Source: Bordetella parapertussis (GTDB taxonomy: Bacteria; Pseudomonadota; Gammaproteobacteria; Burkholderiales; Burkholderiaceae_C). From it: a stretch of 5,092 nt of DNA. Position numbers and translations under genes: made by a program. Below the pieces are notes generated by a model. That model did no database searches and was not told the origin of the DNA. It was given only the letters and a program-made list of their open reading frames with translations. Each line of letters begins with the position of its first letter. Position 1 is the first letter of the stretch. Shown here in pieces: positions 1-5,092 of this stretch. The stretch spans positions 1 to 5,092 of the forward strand of contig CAMDIP010000110.1 of NCBI GenBank assembly GCA_945899335.1. The letters are read 5' to 3'.

Positions 1-686
1 GGTGCTTTTTCTGGACTGACCGTCAAGCGCCACATGCTGTCCTCGGGCGCGTAATTGGGGTCTTCCAAAATACCGCCCTCGTAGCTGATGTGCAGCAGGT
101 TGGCGTCCATGGAGTAGGGCGCTGGGCCTTTGCGCTTGGCACCGTCCACAGGGATCCCATGTTGGTCGGCGTAGCGCATGAGCTTTTCACGCGAGAGCAA
201 ATCCCACTCTCGCCAAGGCGCAATGATCTTCACATTGGGCATCAAAGCATAAGCACCCAACTCGAAGCGCACTTGGTCATTGCCCTTGCCGGTGGCACCG
301 TGGCTGATGGCGTCGGCCTTGGTTTTGCGGGCAATTTCCACCAAACGCTTGGCAATCAGGGGGCGGGCGATGGAGGTACCCAGCAGGTATTCACCCTCGT
401 ACAGCGCATTGGCGCGGAACATGGGGAACACAAAGTCACGCACAAACTCTTCGCGCAGGTCTTCAATGAAGATGTTGCTGGGCTTGATGCCCATCTTGAT
501 GGCTTTGGCGCGAGCGGGTTCAATTTCTTCACCTTGGCCGATGTCTGCGGTGAAGGTGACCACTTCGCAGTGGTACTCGTCTTGCAACCATTTGAGAATG
601 ATGGAGGTGTCCAAACCGCCCGAGTAGGCGAGGACAACACGTTGGGGGGAAGTGGATTTGCTGGGGGAAGGCCGTTTGGTGGGCAT
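1..686 (-). CDS. argG: Argininosuccinate synthase, N-terminal 228 residues (3' end beyond the left edge)
   Basis: ATP-dependent ligation of citrulline and aspartate to argininosuccinate, the penultimate step of arginine synthesis, in the cytosol. Read from ATG at 684-686 on the minus strand, 228 codons stay open to the window edge. The ATP-binding PP-loop SGGLDTS is at residues 22-28, followed by [10 protein letters not shown] (45-54), [14 protein letters not shown] (75-88), [14 protein letters not shown] (97-110), [15 protein letters not shown] (129-143), APWREWD (156-162) and [20 protein letters not shown] (191-210). These are hallmarks of the shorter ArgG class (about 400 residues), not the roughly 447-residue E. 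coli type; about 170 residues should lie outside the window. Residues 1-15 form a Ser/Pro/Lys-rich extension before the conserved VVLAYSGG core. I see no in-frame start nearer the core and no clear Shine-Dalgarno before the ATG, so the start is likely but not certain. The gene lies downstream of the glycine-zipper gene on the same strand, behind a terminator, so it probably has its own promoter. Confidence 0.96.
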   Translation of the reverse strand, partial: MPTKRPSPSKSTSPQRVVLAYSGGLDTSIILKWLQDEYHCEVVTFTADIGQGEEIEPARAKAIKMGIKPSNIFIEDLREEFVRDFVFPMFRANALYEGEYLLGTSIARPLIAKRLVEIARKTKADAISHGATGKGNDQVRFELGAYALMPNVKIIAPWREWDLLSREKLMRYADQHGIPVDGAKRKGPAPYSMDANLLHISYEGGILEDPNYAPEDSMWRLTVSPEKA

Positions 687-715
687 GGTGTCGGTTGTAT
701 GAAAGCAAAGCCATG

Positions 716-721
716 ATTCTA
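716..721 (-). promoter_or_regulatory. Possible -10 element for argG
   Basis: On the minus strand the hexamer TAGAAT (4 or 5 matches to TATAAT depending on alignment) lies about 30 nt upstream of the argG ATG and just past the terminator of the preceding gene. No convincing -35 is present: the hexamer 17 nt upstream is GGCGGT, inside the terminator stem. A separate argG promoter is expected because the terminator should isolate it, but this assignment is tentative. Confidence 0.2.
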
Positions 722-730
722 GGACACCGC

Positions 731-757
731 AAAAAAAAACCGCCTGCTAAGGCGGTT
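731..757 (-). terminator. Rho-independent terminator of the glycine-zipper gene
   Basis: Read on the minus strand, AACCGCC (757-751), a six-base loop TTAGCA and GGCGGTT (744-738) form a perfect 7-bp stem, followed by an unbroken T run (nine Ts at 739-731, two of them usable in the stem). It starts about 19 nt after the stop codon of the gene at 777-1331. The plus-strand reading has only a short, interrupted T run after the stem, so the terminator works mainly in the minus direction. It separates that gene from argG. Confidence 0.92.
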
Positions 758-776
758 GTGGGAGTGGGGGTGCCTA

Positions 777-1331
777 TCAGAAGCTTTGCGGCGCCGACCC
801 AACGGGAGGGATGGCGTTTTGCGCGGGGTAGGGGACGCTAGGGGGGGCAGACTGGGTGGAAGAAATCATCGGGGTGACTTGCAAGCGCACAGTAGGACCT
901 GGGTCTTGGGGCATTTGCACGTTGTATTGCTTGCCGTTGAACTCGTAAACCACGTTGTAGGCCACGGTGCGGTTTTCATAAAAGTTTTGGGTGGTGCAGC
1001 TTTGCACATTGTGTACTTCGGCAGGGGGCGAACCTTCGATTTTGTCGCCCAAGATGGCGCCACCAATGAGCCCGATTGCTGTGGCCAAGGCATTGCCTTC
1101 CCCTTTGCCGATGGCGTTGCCCACCACACCGCCAGCGATGGCGCCCATGGCAGAACCAGCGCCAGATTTGCGGGGCTGAGTTGCCACTTGTTGCTGGGTA
1201 CAGACCTGACGGGGGACTGCCACCTGCTGGATGATGGGCATGGTGGAAATTACGCGACCGACTTCCTGTGCACCGACGGCCGCGCTGAAAGTGGCAACAC
1301 AAACTAAAACAGAGGTGATGAAACGTGTCAT
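777..1331 (-). CDS. Exported glycine-zipper protein of the 17-kDa surface-antigen/2TM type
   Basis: A 184-residue protein of unknown specific function. ATG 1331 is chosen because it has a well placed GGAGA five bases upstream and begins a clean signal peptide: MTR, a hydrophobic stretch at about 4-19, and a likely AVGA|Q cleavage after residue 21. The frame stays open upstream to 1460, but that extension runs through the promoter region into folC. There is no lipobox at the signal end, so it is probably not a lipoprotein. The mature protein has a segment with VCTQQQVATQ (43-52), then a glycine zipper at about 57-100 with GxxxG-type spacing (SAMGAIAGGVVGNAIG, then AIGLIGGAILGDKIEG), typical of envelope glycine-zipper 2TM proteins. 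Residues 108-150 form a polar, probably beta-rich domain (VQSCTTQNFYENR, YNVVYEFNGKQYNVQMP). The tail (152-184) is rich in Pro, Ser, Ala and Gln. Cys44 and Cys112 could form a periplasmic disulfide. Likely role: outer-membrane or periplasmic envelope protein (inference). Confidence 0.88.
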   Translation of the reverse strand: MTRFITSVLVCVATFSAAVGAQEVGRVISTMPIIQQVAVPRQVCTQQQVATQPRKSGAGSAMGAIAGGVVGNAIGKGEGNALATAIGLIGGAILGDKIEGSPPAEVHNVQSCTTQNFYENRTVAYNVVYEFNGKQYNVQMPQDPGPTVRLQVTPMISSTQSAPPSVPYPAQNAIPPVGSAPQSF

Positions 1332-1335
1332 GGGT

Positions 1336-1340
1336 TCTCC
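1336..1340 (-). promoter_or_regulatory. Shine-Dalgarno that fixes the glycine-zipper gene start
   Basis: The minus strand reads GGAGA followed by five bases and then ATG at 1331. This sets the start at 1331 and not at an upstream in-frame ATG at 1460. Confidence 0.85.
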
Positions 1341-1358
1341 AATCAAATTAATCTGCTC

Positions 1359-1365
1359 AGTCAAC
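1359..1365. repeat. Third AGTCAAC half-site paired with the palindrome
   Basis: AGTCAAC here is the exact reverse complement of GTTGACT at 1384-1390 (18 bases between them). It repeats the AGTCAA of 1394-1399 in direct orientation at 35-bp spacing. So three copies of the same hexamer lie within 41 bp of a 102-bp intergenic region. It may be an auxiliary operator half-site. Alternatively the pair could form a 7-bp stem in the glycine-zipper mRNA leader. Confidence 0.35.
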
Positions 1366-1384
1366 GTTTTGGTAAGTGAAGTGG

Positions 1385-1399
1385 TTGACTTCAAGTCAA
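1385..1399. repeat. Perfect 15-nt palindrome, candidate operator
   Basis: TTGACTT, one central C, and AAGTCAA form a perfect 7+1+7 inverted repeat in the divergent intergenic region. It touches the last base of the minus-strand -10 element and would cover the expected transcription start of the glycine-zipper gene. This is the usual place for a repressor site. The binding protein is unknown, and a chance palindrome is possible. Confidence 0.45.
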
Positions 1400-1426
1400 T
1401 TTTAGCTTGCCAAACTTCAGAGACAA
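1399..1426 (-). promoter_or_regulatory. Sigma-70-type promoter for the glycine-zipper gene
   Basis: On the minus strand TTGTCT (1426-1421, 4/6 to TTGACA), a 16-nt spacer and TAAAAT (1404-1399, 5/6 to TATAAT) point toward the gene starting at 1331, predicting a leader of about 60 nt. The -35 region lies just 8 nt before the folC ATG, so this promoter and folC initiation share the same short DNA. No equally good plus-strand promoter for folC was found in the intergenic region. Confidence 0.55.
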
Positions 1427-1433
1427 TGACCGT

Positions 1434-2723
1434 ATGAATCTTCAGGAATGGTTGTCCCATTGTGAGCGGCTACACCCGCAAAACATCGATATGGGCTTGG
1501 AAAGAGTGGCTGCGGTTGCCAAGAAAATGGGCTTGCAATTTGCCTGCCCTGTGCTTACCGTGGCCGGTACCAATGGCAAAGGCTCGACCTGCGCCATGCT
1601 CGAATCCATCTTGCGCGAAGCCGGTTACCGCACGGGAATGTTCACCTCGCCGCATTTGGTGTTTTTCGAGGAGCGCTGCAAACTTAATGGGCAAGCAGTG
1701 GCATCGTCCGTTTTGACCGAGTATTTCGCCAAAGTTGAAGCCATGCGTGGCGATATCACCTTGAGTTATTTCGAGTTCACCGCATTGGCCATCTTCAGTT
1801 GTTTGGCCAGCGCCAATTTGGATGTGGTCATTTTGGAGGTGGGCTTGGGCGGCCGCTTGGATGCGGTGAATCTGATTGACACAGATTGCGCCATCATCAC
1901 CAGCATCGACATCGACCACACCGAATGGCTGGGTAGCGACCGCGAAAGCATAGGCCGTGAAAAAGCCGGCATCATGCGCAGCGGCAAGCCTGTCATCGTC
2001 AGCGACCCGCATCCACCTGCCAGCGTGGCGCTATACGCAGCGACGGTGGGTGCCATGCTGTGGCAATCGGGCAGCGATTTCCATTTTTCGGGCGACCAGC
2101 AACAGTGGCGGTGGCAAGGCGCAGGACGCACTTGGGCTGGCTTGGCCTATCCAGCCTTAAGGGGCGTGAACCAATTGGTCAATGCTGCCGGTGTGCTGGC
2201 AGCCTTACACGCCATGAAAGACCATTTACCCGTCACCGCACAAGCCATTCGTTTGGGATTGTCGCGGGTGGAGTGGTCTGGGCGGTTTCAAATGCTGCCA
2301 GGTCAGCCTGCGGTGGTGCTTGATGTGGCGCACAACCCCCATTCGGTGGCGGCCTTGGCGCATAACCTTGATGCCATGGGTTACTTTGCGGTCACCCGCG
2401 CGGTGATGGGTGCCATGGCGGATAAAGACCTGCAAGCCATGGTGCAACGCTTGCAGCCTTTGGTGGAGCATTGGTATTTTTGTGAACTGCCTTCACCACG
2501 CGCGGCCACTGCCAAGCAACTGCACTCGCTATGGCAGGCTGGTGCGCCGCGCCAAGGCCAATCTGCCCAAACCTTTGCTGACCCTGTTGCCGCCTTGGCT
2601 CAAGCCATGGCCGATGCAAACCCCACTGATAGAATTATGGTCTTTGGTTCTTTCTTGACCGTTGGCGGTGTGTTACAGCACGGCATAGCGGGCCGCCTTT
2701 CTGCCCAAAGCCCACCTGACTGA
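1434..2723 (+). CDS. folC: Bifunctional folylpolyglutamate synthase / dihydrofolate synthase
   Basis: Mur-ligase-family ATP-dependent enzyme that adds L-glutamate to dihydropteroate (making dihydrofolate) and to tetrahydrofolates; cytosolic. The product is 429 residues, normal for the family. Visible motifs: ERLHPQNIDMGLERV near the N-terminus (11-25), P-loop GTNGKGST (45-52), FTSPHL (70-75), EVGLGGRLDAVN (135-146), SIDIDHTEWLG (157-167), IGREKAGI (173-180, whose lysine is probably the one carbamylated in characterised homologues), then the C-terminal domain with SGRFQ (282-286), LDVAHNPHS (296-304), MGAMADKD (325-332) and FGSFLTVGG (404-412). The ATG at 1434 is chosen because MNLQEWLSHCERLHP matches how the family begins; a TTG nine codons upstream (1407) would run back through the promoter region. 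AGAGA at 1419-1423, ten bases before the ATG, is a weak ribosome site. First gene of the plus-strand operon here; the stop is one base before the next ATG. Confidence 0.96.
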   Translation: MNLQEWLSHCERLHPQNIDMGLERVAAVAKKMGLQFACPVLTVAGTNGKGSTCAMLESILREAGYRTGMFTSPHLVFFEERCKLNGQAVASSVLTEYFAKVEAMRGDITLSYFEFTALAIFSCLASANLDVVILEVGLGGRLDAVNLIDTDCAIITSIDIDHTEWLGSDRESIGREKAGIMRSGKPVIVSDPHPPASVALYAATVGAMLWQSGSDFHFSGDQQQWRWQGAGRTWAGLAYPALRGVNQLVNAAGVLAALHAMKDHLPVTAQAIRLGLSRVEWSGRFQMLPGQPAVVLDVAHNPHSVAALAHNLDAMGYFAVTRAVMGAMADKDLQAMVQRLQPLVEHWYFCELPSPRAATAKQLHSLWQAGAPRQGQSAQTFADPVAALAQAMADANPTDRIMVFGSFLTVGGVLQHGIAGRLSAQSPPD

Positions 2724-2724
2724 C

Positions 2725-3399
2725 ATGGCATTTTTCAAGTCCCGCTCCTCTGGCAATGCTTCGGCAGATGATAAAAACGCCGATATCGCTGCCCAAAGCC
2801 TAGACACCTTGCGACGCCAAGCCCGTCATCGCTTGATTGGCGCGACTGTCTTGGTCTTGCTTGCCGTCATAGGTTTTCCTTTGGTGTTTGATACCAAGCC
2901 CCGAGAAGTTGCTGCGGACATTCGCATCGACATGCCTGACAAAGACGCTGTGCGCTCCTCGCAAGCACCCACGCCGCCTCCTTCTGTTGTGACTGCCCCT
3001 GTGCCAGTACCTGATGCAGAAATACCCACTGAACAAAAAGCCACTGAAGCGGTACCCAAGGCCGTTGTTCTTCCGTCTGTGATGCCTGAAAAAGCGCCAC
3101 AGGCTTTGGCCAAAGAGGAAGAAGTCTCCCCCAAGCCCGACCCCAACAGCGAAAAGTCTGGCGATTCGGCGCCCAGGTTTATCGTTCAAGTAGGGGCATT
3201 TGCTGAAGAAAAAAAGTCCACTGAGGTACGGAGCAAACTTGAAAAAGCGGGCATCAAAACCTATACCCATATTGCCCAAACCAAAGAGGGTAAGCGCATA
3301 CGTGTGCGTGTAGGCCCTTATGCCACCAAAGAAGAAGCCCAAAAAACTGCCGACAAAATCAAGTCTTTGCAGCTCAGTGCCTCGGTGCTGACCATCTGA
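2725..3399 (+). CDS. dedD: DedD-like SPOR-domain membrane protein
   Basis: A 224-residue bitopic inner-membrane protein. Residues 1-35 are a polar, basic cytoplasmic tail (LRRQARHR just before the membrane), 37-55 one transmembrane segment (IGATVLVLLAVIGFPLVF), 58-150 a low-complexity periplasmic linker rich in Pro, Lys, Glu and Ala, and 151-224 a SPOR domain. The SPOR domain begins RFIVQVGAFAEEKK and contains IRVRVGPYATKEEA (192-205). SPOR domains bind peptidoglycan stripped of stem peptides at the division septum, and E. coli DedD, encoded at the same locus, is a non-essential division protein; a division role here is inferred from domain order and position. The gene begins one base after the folC stop with no evident Shine-Dalgarno, suggesting translational coupling, and ends four bases before cvpA. 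The symbol is by synteny and architecture; annotation pipelines may simply say SPOR domain-containing protein. Confidence 0.92.
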   Translation: MAFFKSRSSGNASADDKNADIAAQSLDTLRRQARHRLIGATVLVLLAVIGFPLVFDTKPREVAADIRIDMPDKDAVRSSQAPTPPPSVVTAPVPVPDAEIPTEQKATEAVPKAVVLPSVMPEKAPQALAKEEEVSPKPDPNSEKSGDSAPRFIVQVGAFAEEKKSTEVRSKLEKAGIKTYTHIAQTKEGKRIRVRVGPYATKEEAQKTADKIKSLQLSASVLTI

Positions 3400-3403
3400 A
3401 GCA

Positions 3404-3889
3404 ATGAACAGCCTCGACTTGGTGTTGCTGGCATTGACCGCCTTGTCTGTTGGTCTAGGTTTGTGGCGCGGTGTGATCCGTGAGTCTTTTGCGGTGCTGG
3501 CTTGGCTCGCTGGCTTTCCACTTGCCAGCCATTTCGCGCCTGATGTTCGCCGTTTGCTCGATCTAACCGACACCTCCCCAGCGCTGGCCTATATGCTTGC
3601 TTGGATTTTGGTTTTCATGATGGTTTGGGTGGTTTGCCACGTTGCAGCCCTGCTGCTCAGCAGTGCTTTGTCCATGGTGGGTTTGGGCATAGTTAACCGC
3701 TTGTTAGGTGCAGCGTTTGGGCTGACCCGTGCGGTATTGAGTTTGTTGGTGTTGAGCATTGTTGTCGGGCTAACCCCTGCTGTGCGTCATTCCTTATGGC
3801 AAAGCTCTTGGGTGGCGCAACTCGCTCACCAAGGCGTTTTGTTGTTCAAACCTTTTTTACCTGCTCCTTTGGAAGGTTGGGTGTCCTGA
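3404..3889 (+). CDS. cvpA: CvpA family inner-membrane protein
   Basis: A 161-residue very hydrophobic protein of the colicin V production family. Likely membrane segments are about 4-22, 28-44, 61-88 and 103-123, with a loop [17 protein letters not shown] (43-59) and a C-terminal segment ending PAPLEGWVS. The N-terminal pattern [26 protein letters not shown] and the [13 protein letters not shown] motif (98-110) are typical of CvpA. In E. coli cvpA lies just ahead of purF, is needed for colicin V production, and has been linked to envelope and bile-salt tolerance; its molecular activity is not settled. The length is normal. The ATG lies four bases after the SPOR gene stop, with only a poor GAAG-like sequence upstream. 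Its stop overlaps the purF start by one base (TGATG), which suggests coupled translation of purF. Confidence 0.94.
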   Translation: MNSLDLVLLALTALSVGLGLWRGVIRESFAVLAWLAGFPLASHFAPDVRRLLDLTDTSPALAYMLAWILVFMMVWVVCHVAALLLSSALSMVGLGIVNRLLGAAFGLTRAVLSLLVLSIVVGLTPAVRHSLWQSSWVAQLAHQGVLLFKPFLPAPLEGWVS

Positions 3890-5092
3890 TGTGTGGCATT
3901 GTGGGTGTGGTCAGTCAAACTGCAGTGAATCAACTTATTTACGACGCCTTGCTGTTGTTGCAGCACCGTGGGCAAGACGCGGCGGGCATTGTCACGCAAC
4001 TTGAGCAGAAGTTTTTCATGCACAAAGCCAAGGGCATGGTGCGCGACGTGTTTCGCACTCGCAATATGCGGGCCTTGCCAGGCAATATCGGTTTGGGTCA
4101 GGTGCGTTACCCCACCGCAGGAAATGCTTACAGCGAAGAGGAAGCGCAGCCGTTTTACGTGAATGCCCCTTTCGGTTTGGTCTTGGTACACAACGGCAAC
4201 TTAACCAATGCCCAAGCCTTGAAGGAAGAGTTGTTTTCAACAGATCACCGCCATATCAACACAGAGAGCGACTCCGAGGTTTTGCTCAACGTCTTGGCCC
4301 ACGAGTTGGAGAAAACCACCCGTGGCGTGGTATTGACGCCTGCCGATGTGTTCGCTGCTGTCCAAGGTGTTCATAAGCGCGTAAAGGGTTCGTATGCGGT
4401 GGTGGCGCTGATTGCAGGTCACGGCTTATTGGCGTTTCGCGACCCATTTGGCATCCGCCCCTTGTGCATCGGCAAGGGTATAGACGGCACATGGATGGTG
4501 GGCAGCGAGTCGGTGGCTTTGGAAGGCACTGGTAACCATTTCGAGCGCGATGTTGTTCCTGGGGAAGCCGTTTACATTGATTTAAAAGGTCAACTCCACG
4601 CGCAGCAATGTGCTGCCAACCCACAGCTCATGCCGTGCATTTTTGAGTTTGTGTATTTGGCCCGTCCAGACTCCACCATGGACGGTATGTCTGTGTACCA
4701 AGCACGGCTCAATTTGGGTGAAACCTTGGCCAAGCGGGTTGTCTCGACCCTGCCGCCTTCTGAGATTGATGTGGTGATTCCCATCCCTGAGTCCAGCCGT
4801 CCCAGCGCCACCCAGTTGGCGCATTTGCTGGGCAAGCCCTACCGCGAAGGTTTTGTGAAAAACCGCTATGTCGGACGCACCTTCATCATGCCGGGTCAAG
4901 CAGTGCGCAAGCGCTCGGTGCGCCAAAAATTGAACGTCATCGTGAGCGAGTTCAAGGGCCGCAATGTCTTGCTGGTGGACGACTCTATCGTGCGCGGTAC
5001 CACCAGCAAAGAGATTGTGCAAATGGCCAGAGACGCGGGTGCCAACAAGGTGTATTTGGCCAGTGCCGCGCCGCCTGTGCGCTTTCCCAATG
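3889..5092 (+). CDS. purF: Amidophosphoribosyltransferase, first 401 residues (3' end beyond the right edge)
   Basis: Catalyses the first committed step of de novo purine synthesis: PRPP plus glutamine gives 5-phosphoribosylamine. The start is fixed because the N-terminal class II glutaminase nucleophile must be Cys2 (MCGIVGVV), exposed by Met removal; there is no propeptide. The glutaminase domain (about 2-230) shows [14 protein letters not shown] (21-34), GQVRYPTAG (70-78), HNGNLTN (101-107), NTESDSE (124-130), GSYA (167-170) and [10 protein letters not shown] (183-192). The phosphoribosyltransferase domain shows [11 protein letters not shown] (297-307), [10 protein letters not shown] (324-333) and the PRPP-binding loop [13 protein letters not shown] (361-373). 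Family length is about 500, so about 100 C-terminal residues are outside. The stop of cvpA overlaps the ATG by one base; GGAAGG at 3871-3876 lies 12 bases upstream, a rather long spacing that fits coupling to cvpA translation. No key residue is missing in the visible part. Confidence 0.97.
   Translation, partial: MCGIVGVVSQTAVNQLIYDALLLLQHRGQDAAGIVTQLEQKFFMHKAKGMVRDVFRTRNMRALPGNIGLGQVRYPTAGNAYSEEEAQPFYVNAPFGLVLVHNGNLTNAQALKEELFSTDHRHINTESDSEVLLNVLAHELEKTTRGVVLTPADVFAAVQGVHKRVKGSYAVVALIAGHGLLAFRDPFGIRPLCIGKGIDGTWMVGSESVALEGTGNHFERDVVPGEAVYIDLKGQLHAQQCAANPQLMPCIFEFVYLARPDSTMDGMSVYQARLNLGETLAKRVVSTLPPSEIDVVIPIPESSRPSATQLAHLLGKPYREGFVKNRYVGRTFIMPGQAVRKRSVRQKLNVIVSEFKGRNVLLVDDSIVRGTTSKEIVQMARDAGANKVYLASAAPPVRFPN

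Noticed and set aside
90..716. Plus-strand 208-codon open frame opposite argG
   Set aside because: It lies antisense to a clear argG; its translation has no recognisable motifs and it mirrors the codon pattern of the real gene.
756..1307. Plus-strand 183-codon open frame opposite the glycine-zipper gene
   Set aside because: The minus strand has a signal peptide, ribosome site, promoter and terminator that explain the region; the plus frame is a shadow that begins in the terminator stem.
1385..1413. TTGACT at 1385 as the -35 of a plus-strand folC promoter
   Set aside because: No acceptable -10 lies 16-18 bases downstream (TTGCCA or TGCCAA); the hexamer is better explained as half of the palindrome.
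1407..1433. TTG start for folC at 1407
   Set aside because: The extra nine residues do not look like the family N-terminus; ATG 1434 fits better.
1332..1460. N-terminal extension of the glycine-zipper protein from an ATG at 1460
   Set aside because: It would overlap folC and the promoter and bury the signal peptide; ATG 1331 has a good ribosome site.
2800..3573. Minus-strand 257-codon open frame opposite the SPOR gene and cvpA
   Set aside because: It crosses two well supported genes, its translation is low in recognisable structure, and no promoter or ribosome site supports it.
4582..5022. Minus-strand 146-codon open frame opposite purF
   Set aside because: Antisense shadow of purF, whose motifs are continuous through this stretch.
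1..5092. A new defence, mobile or regulatory system
   Set aside because: All long stretches are covered by housekeeping genes; there are no transposase, integrase, toxin-antitoxin, repeat-array or atypical-composition signs.

Overview
The window looks like ordinary chromosomal DNA from a betaproteobacterium. It most resembles Burkholderiales, probably the Comamonadaceae (Limnohabitans/Rhodoferax-like). This rests on remembered protein similarity and on gene order (folC, SPOR protein, cvpA, purF); no search was run. Coding density is high, base composition looks even, and I see no mobile element, tRNA, rRNA or CRISPR array.

Layout: the left part is on the minus strand. It holds the 5' two thirds of argG (1-686, running off the left edge). 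Upstream of that, in the same direction, is a small exported glycine-zipper protein gene (777-1331). A strong intrinsic terminator (731-757) separates the two. A 102-bp divergent intergenic region (1332-1433) carries a good minus-strand promoter and a perfect 15-nt palindrome with a third related half-site. The right part is on the plus strand: folC (1434-2723), a dedD-like SPOR-domain gene (2725-3399), cvpA (3404-3889) and the start of purF (3889 to the right edge). Gaps between these four are 1 nt, 4 nt and a 1-nt overlap, so they almost certainly form one operon.

How the genes relate: the plus-strand cluster is the proteobacterial folC-dedD-cvpA-purF cluster. FolC makes (poly)glutamylated folates, and folates supply one-carbon units to the purine pathway that PurF opens. 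CvpA is a membrane protein historically tied to purF expression and envelope stress. The SPOR protein binds septal peptidoglycan. In E. coli accD precedes folC; here a divergent glycine-zipper gene takes that place. ArgG catalyses the penultimate step of arginine synthesis and is not evidently linked to the operon.

I found no sign of a new biological system. The items most worth a second look are the palindrome and half-site array between the divergent genes, the altered left border of the folC cluster, and the glycine-zipper protein with its proline/serine-rich tail.
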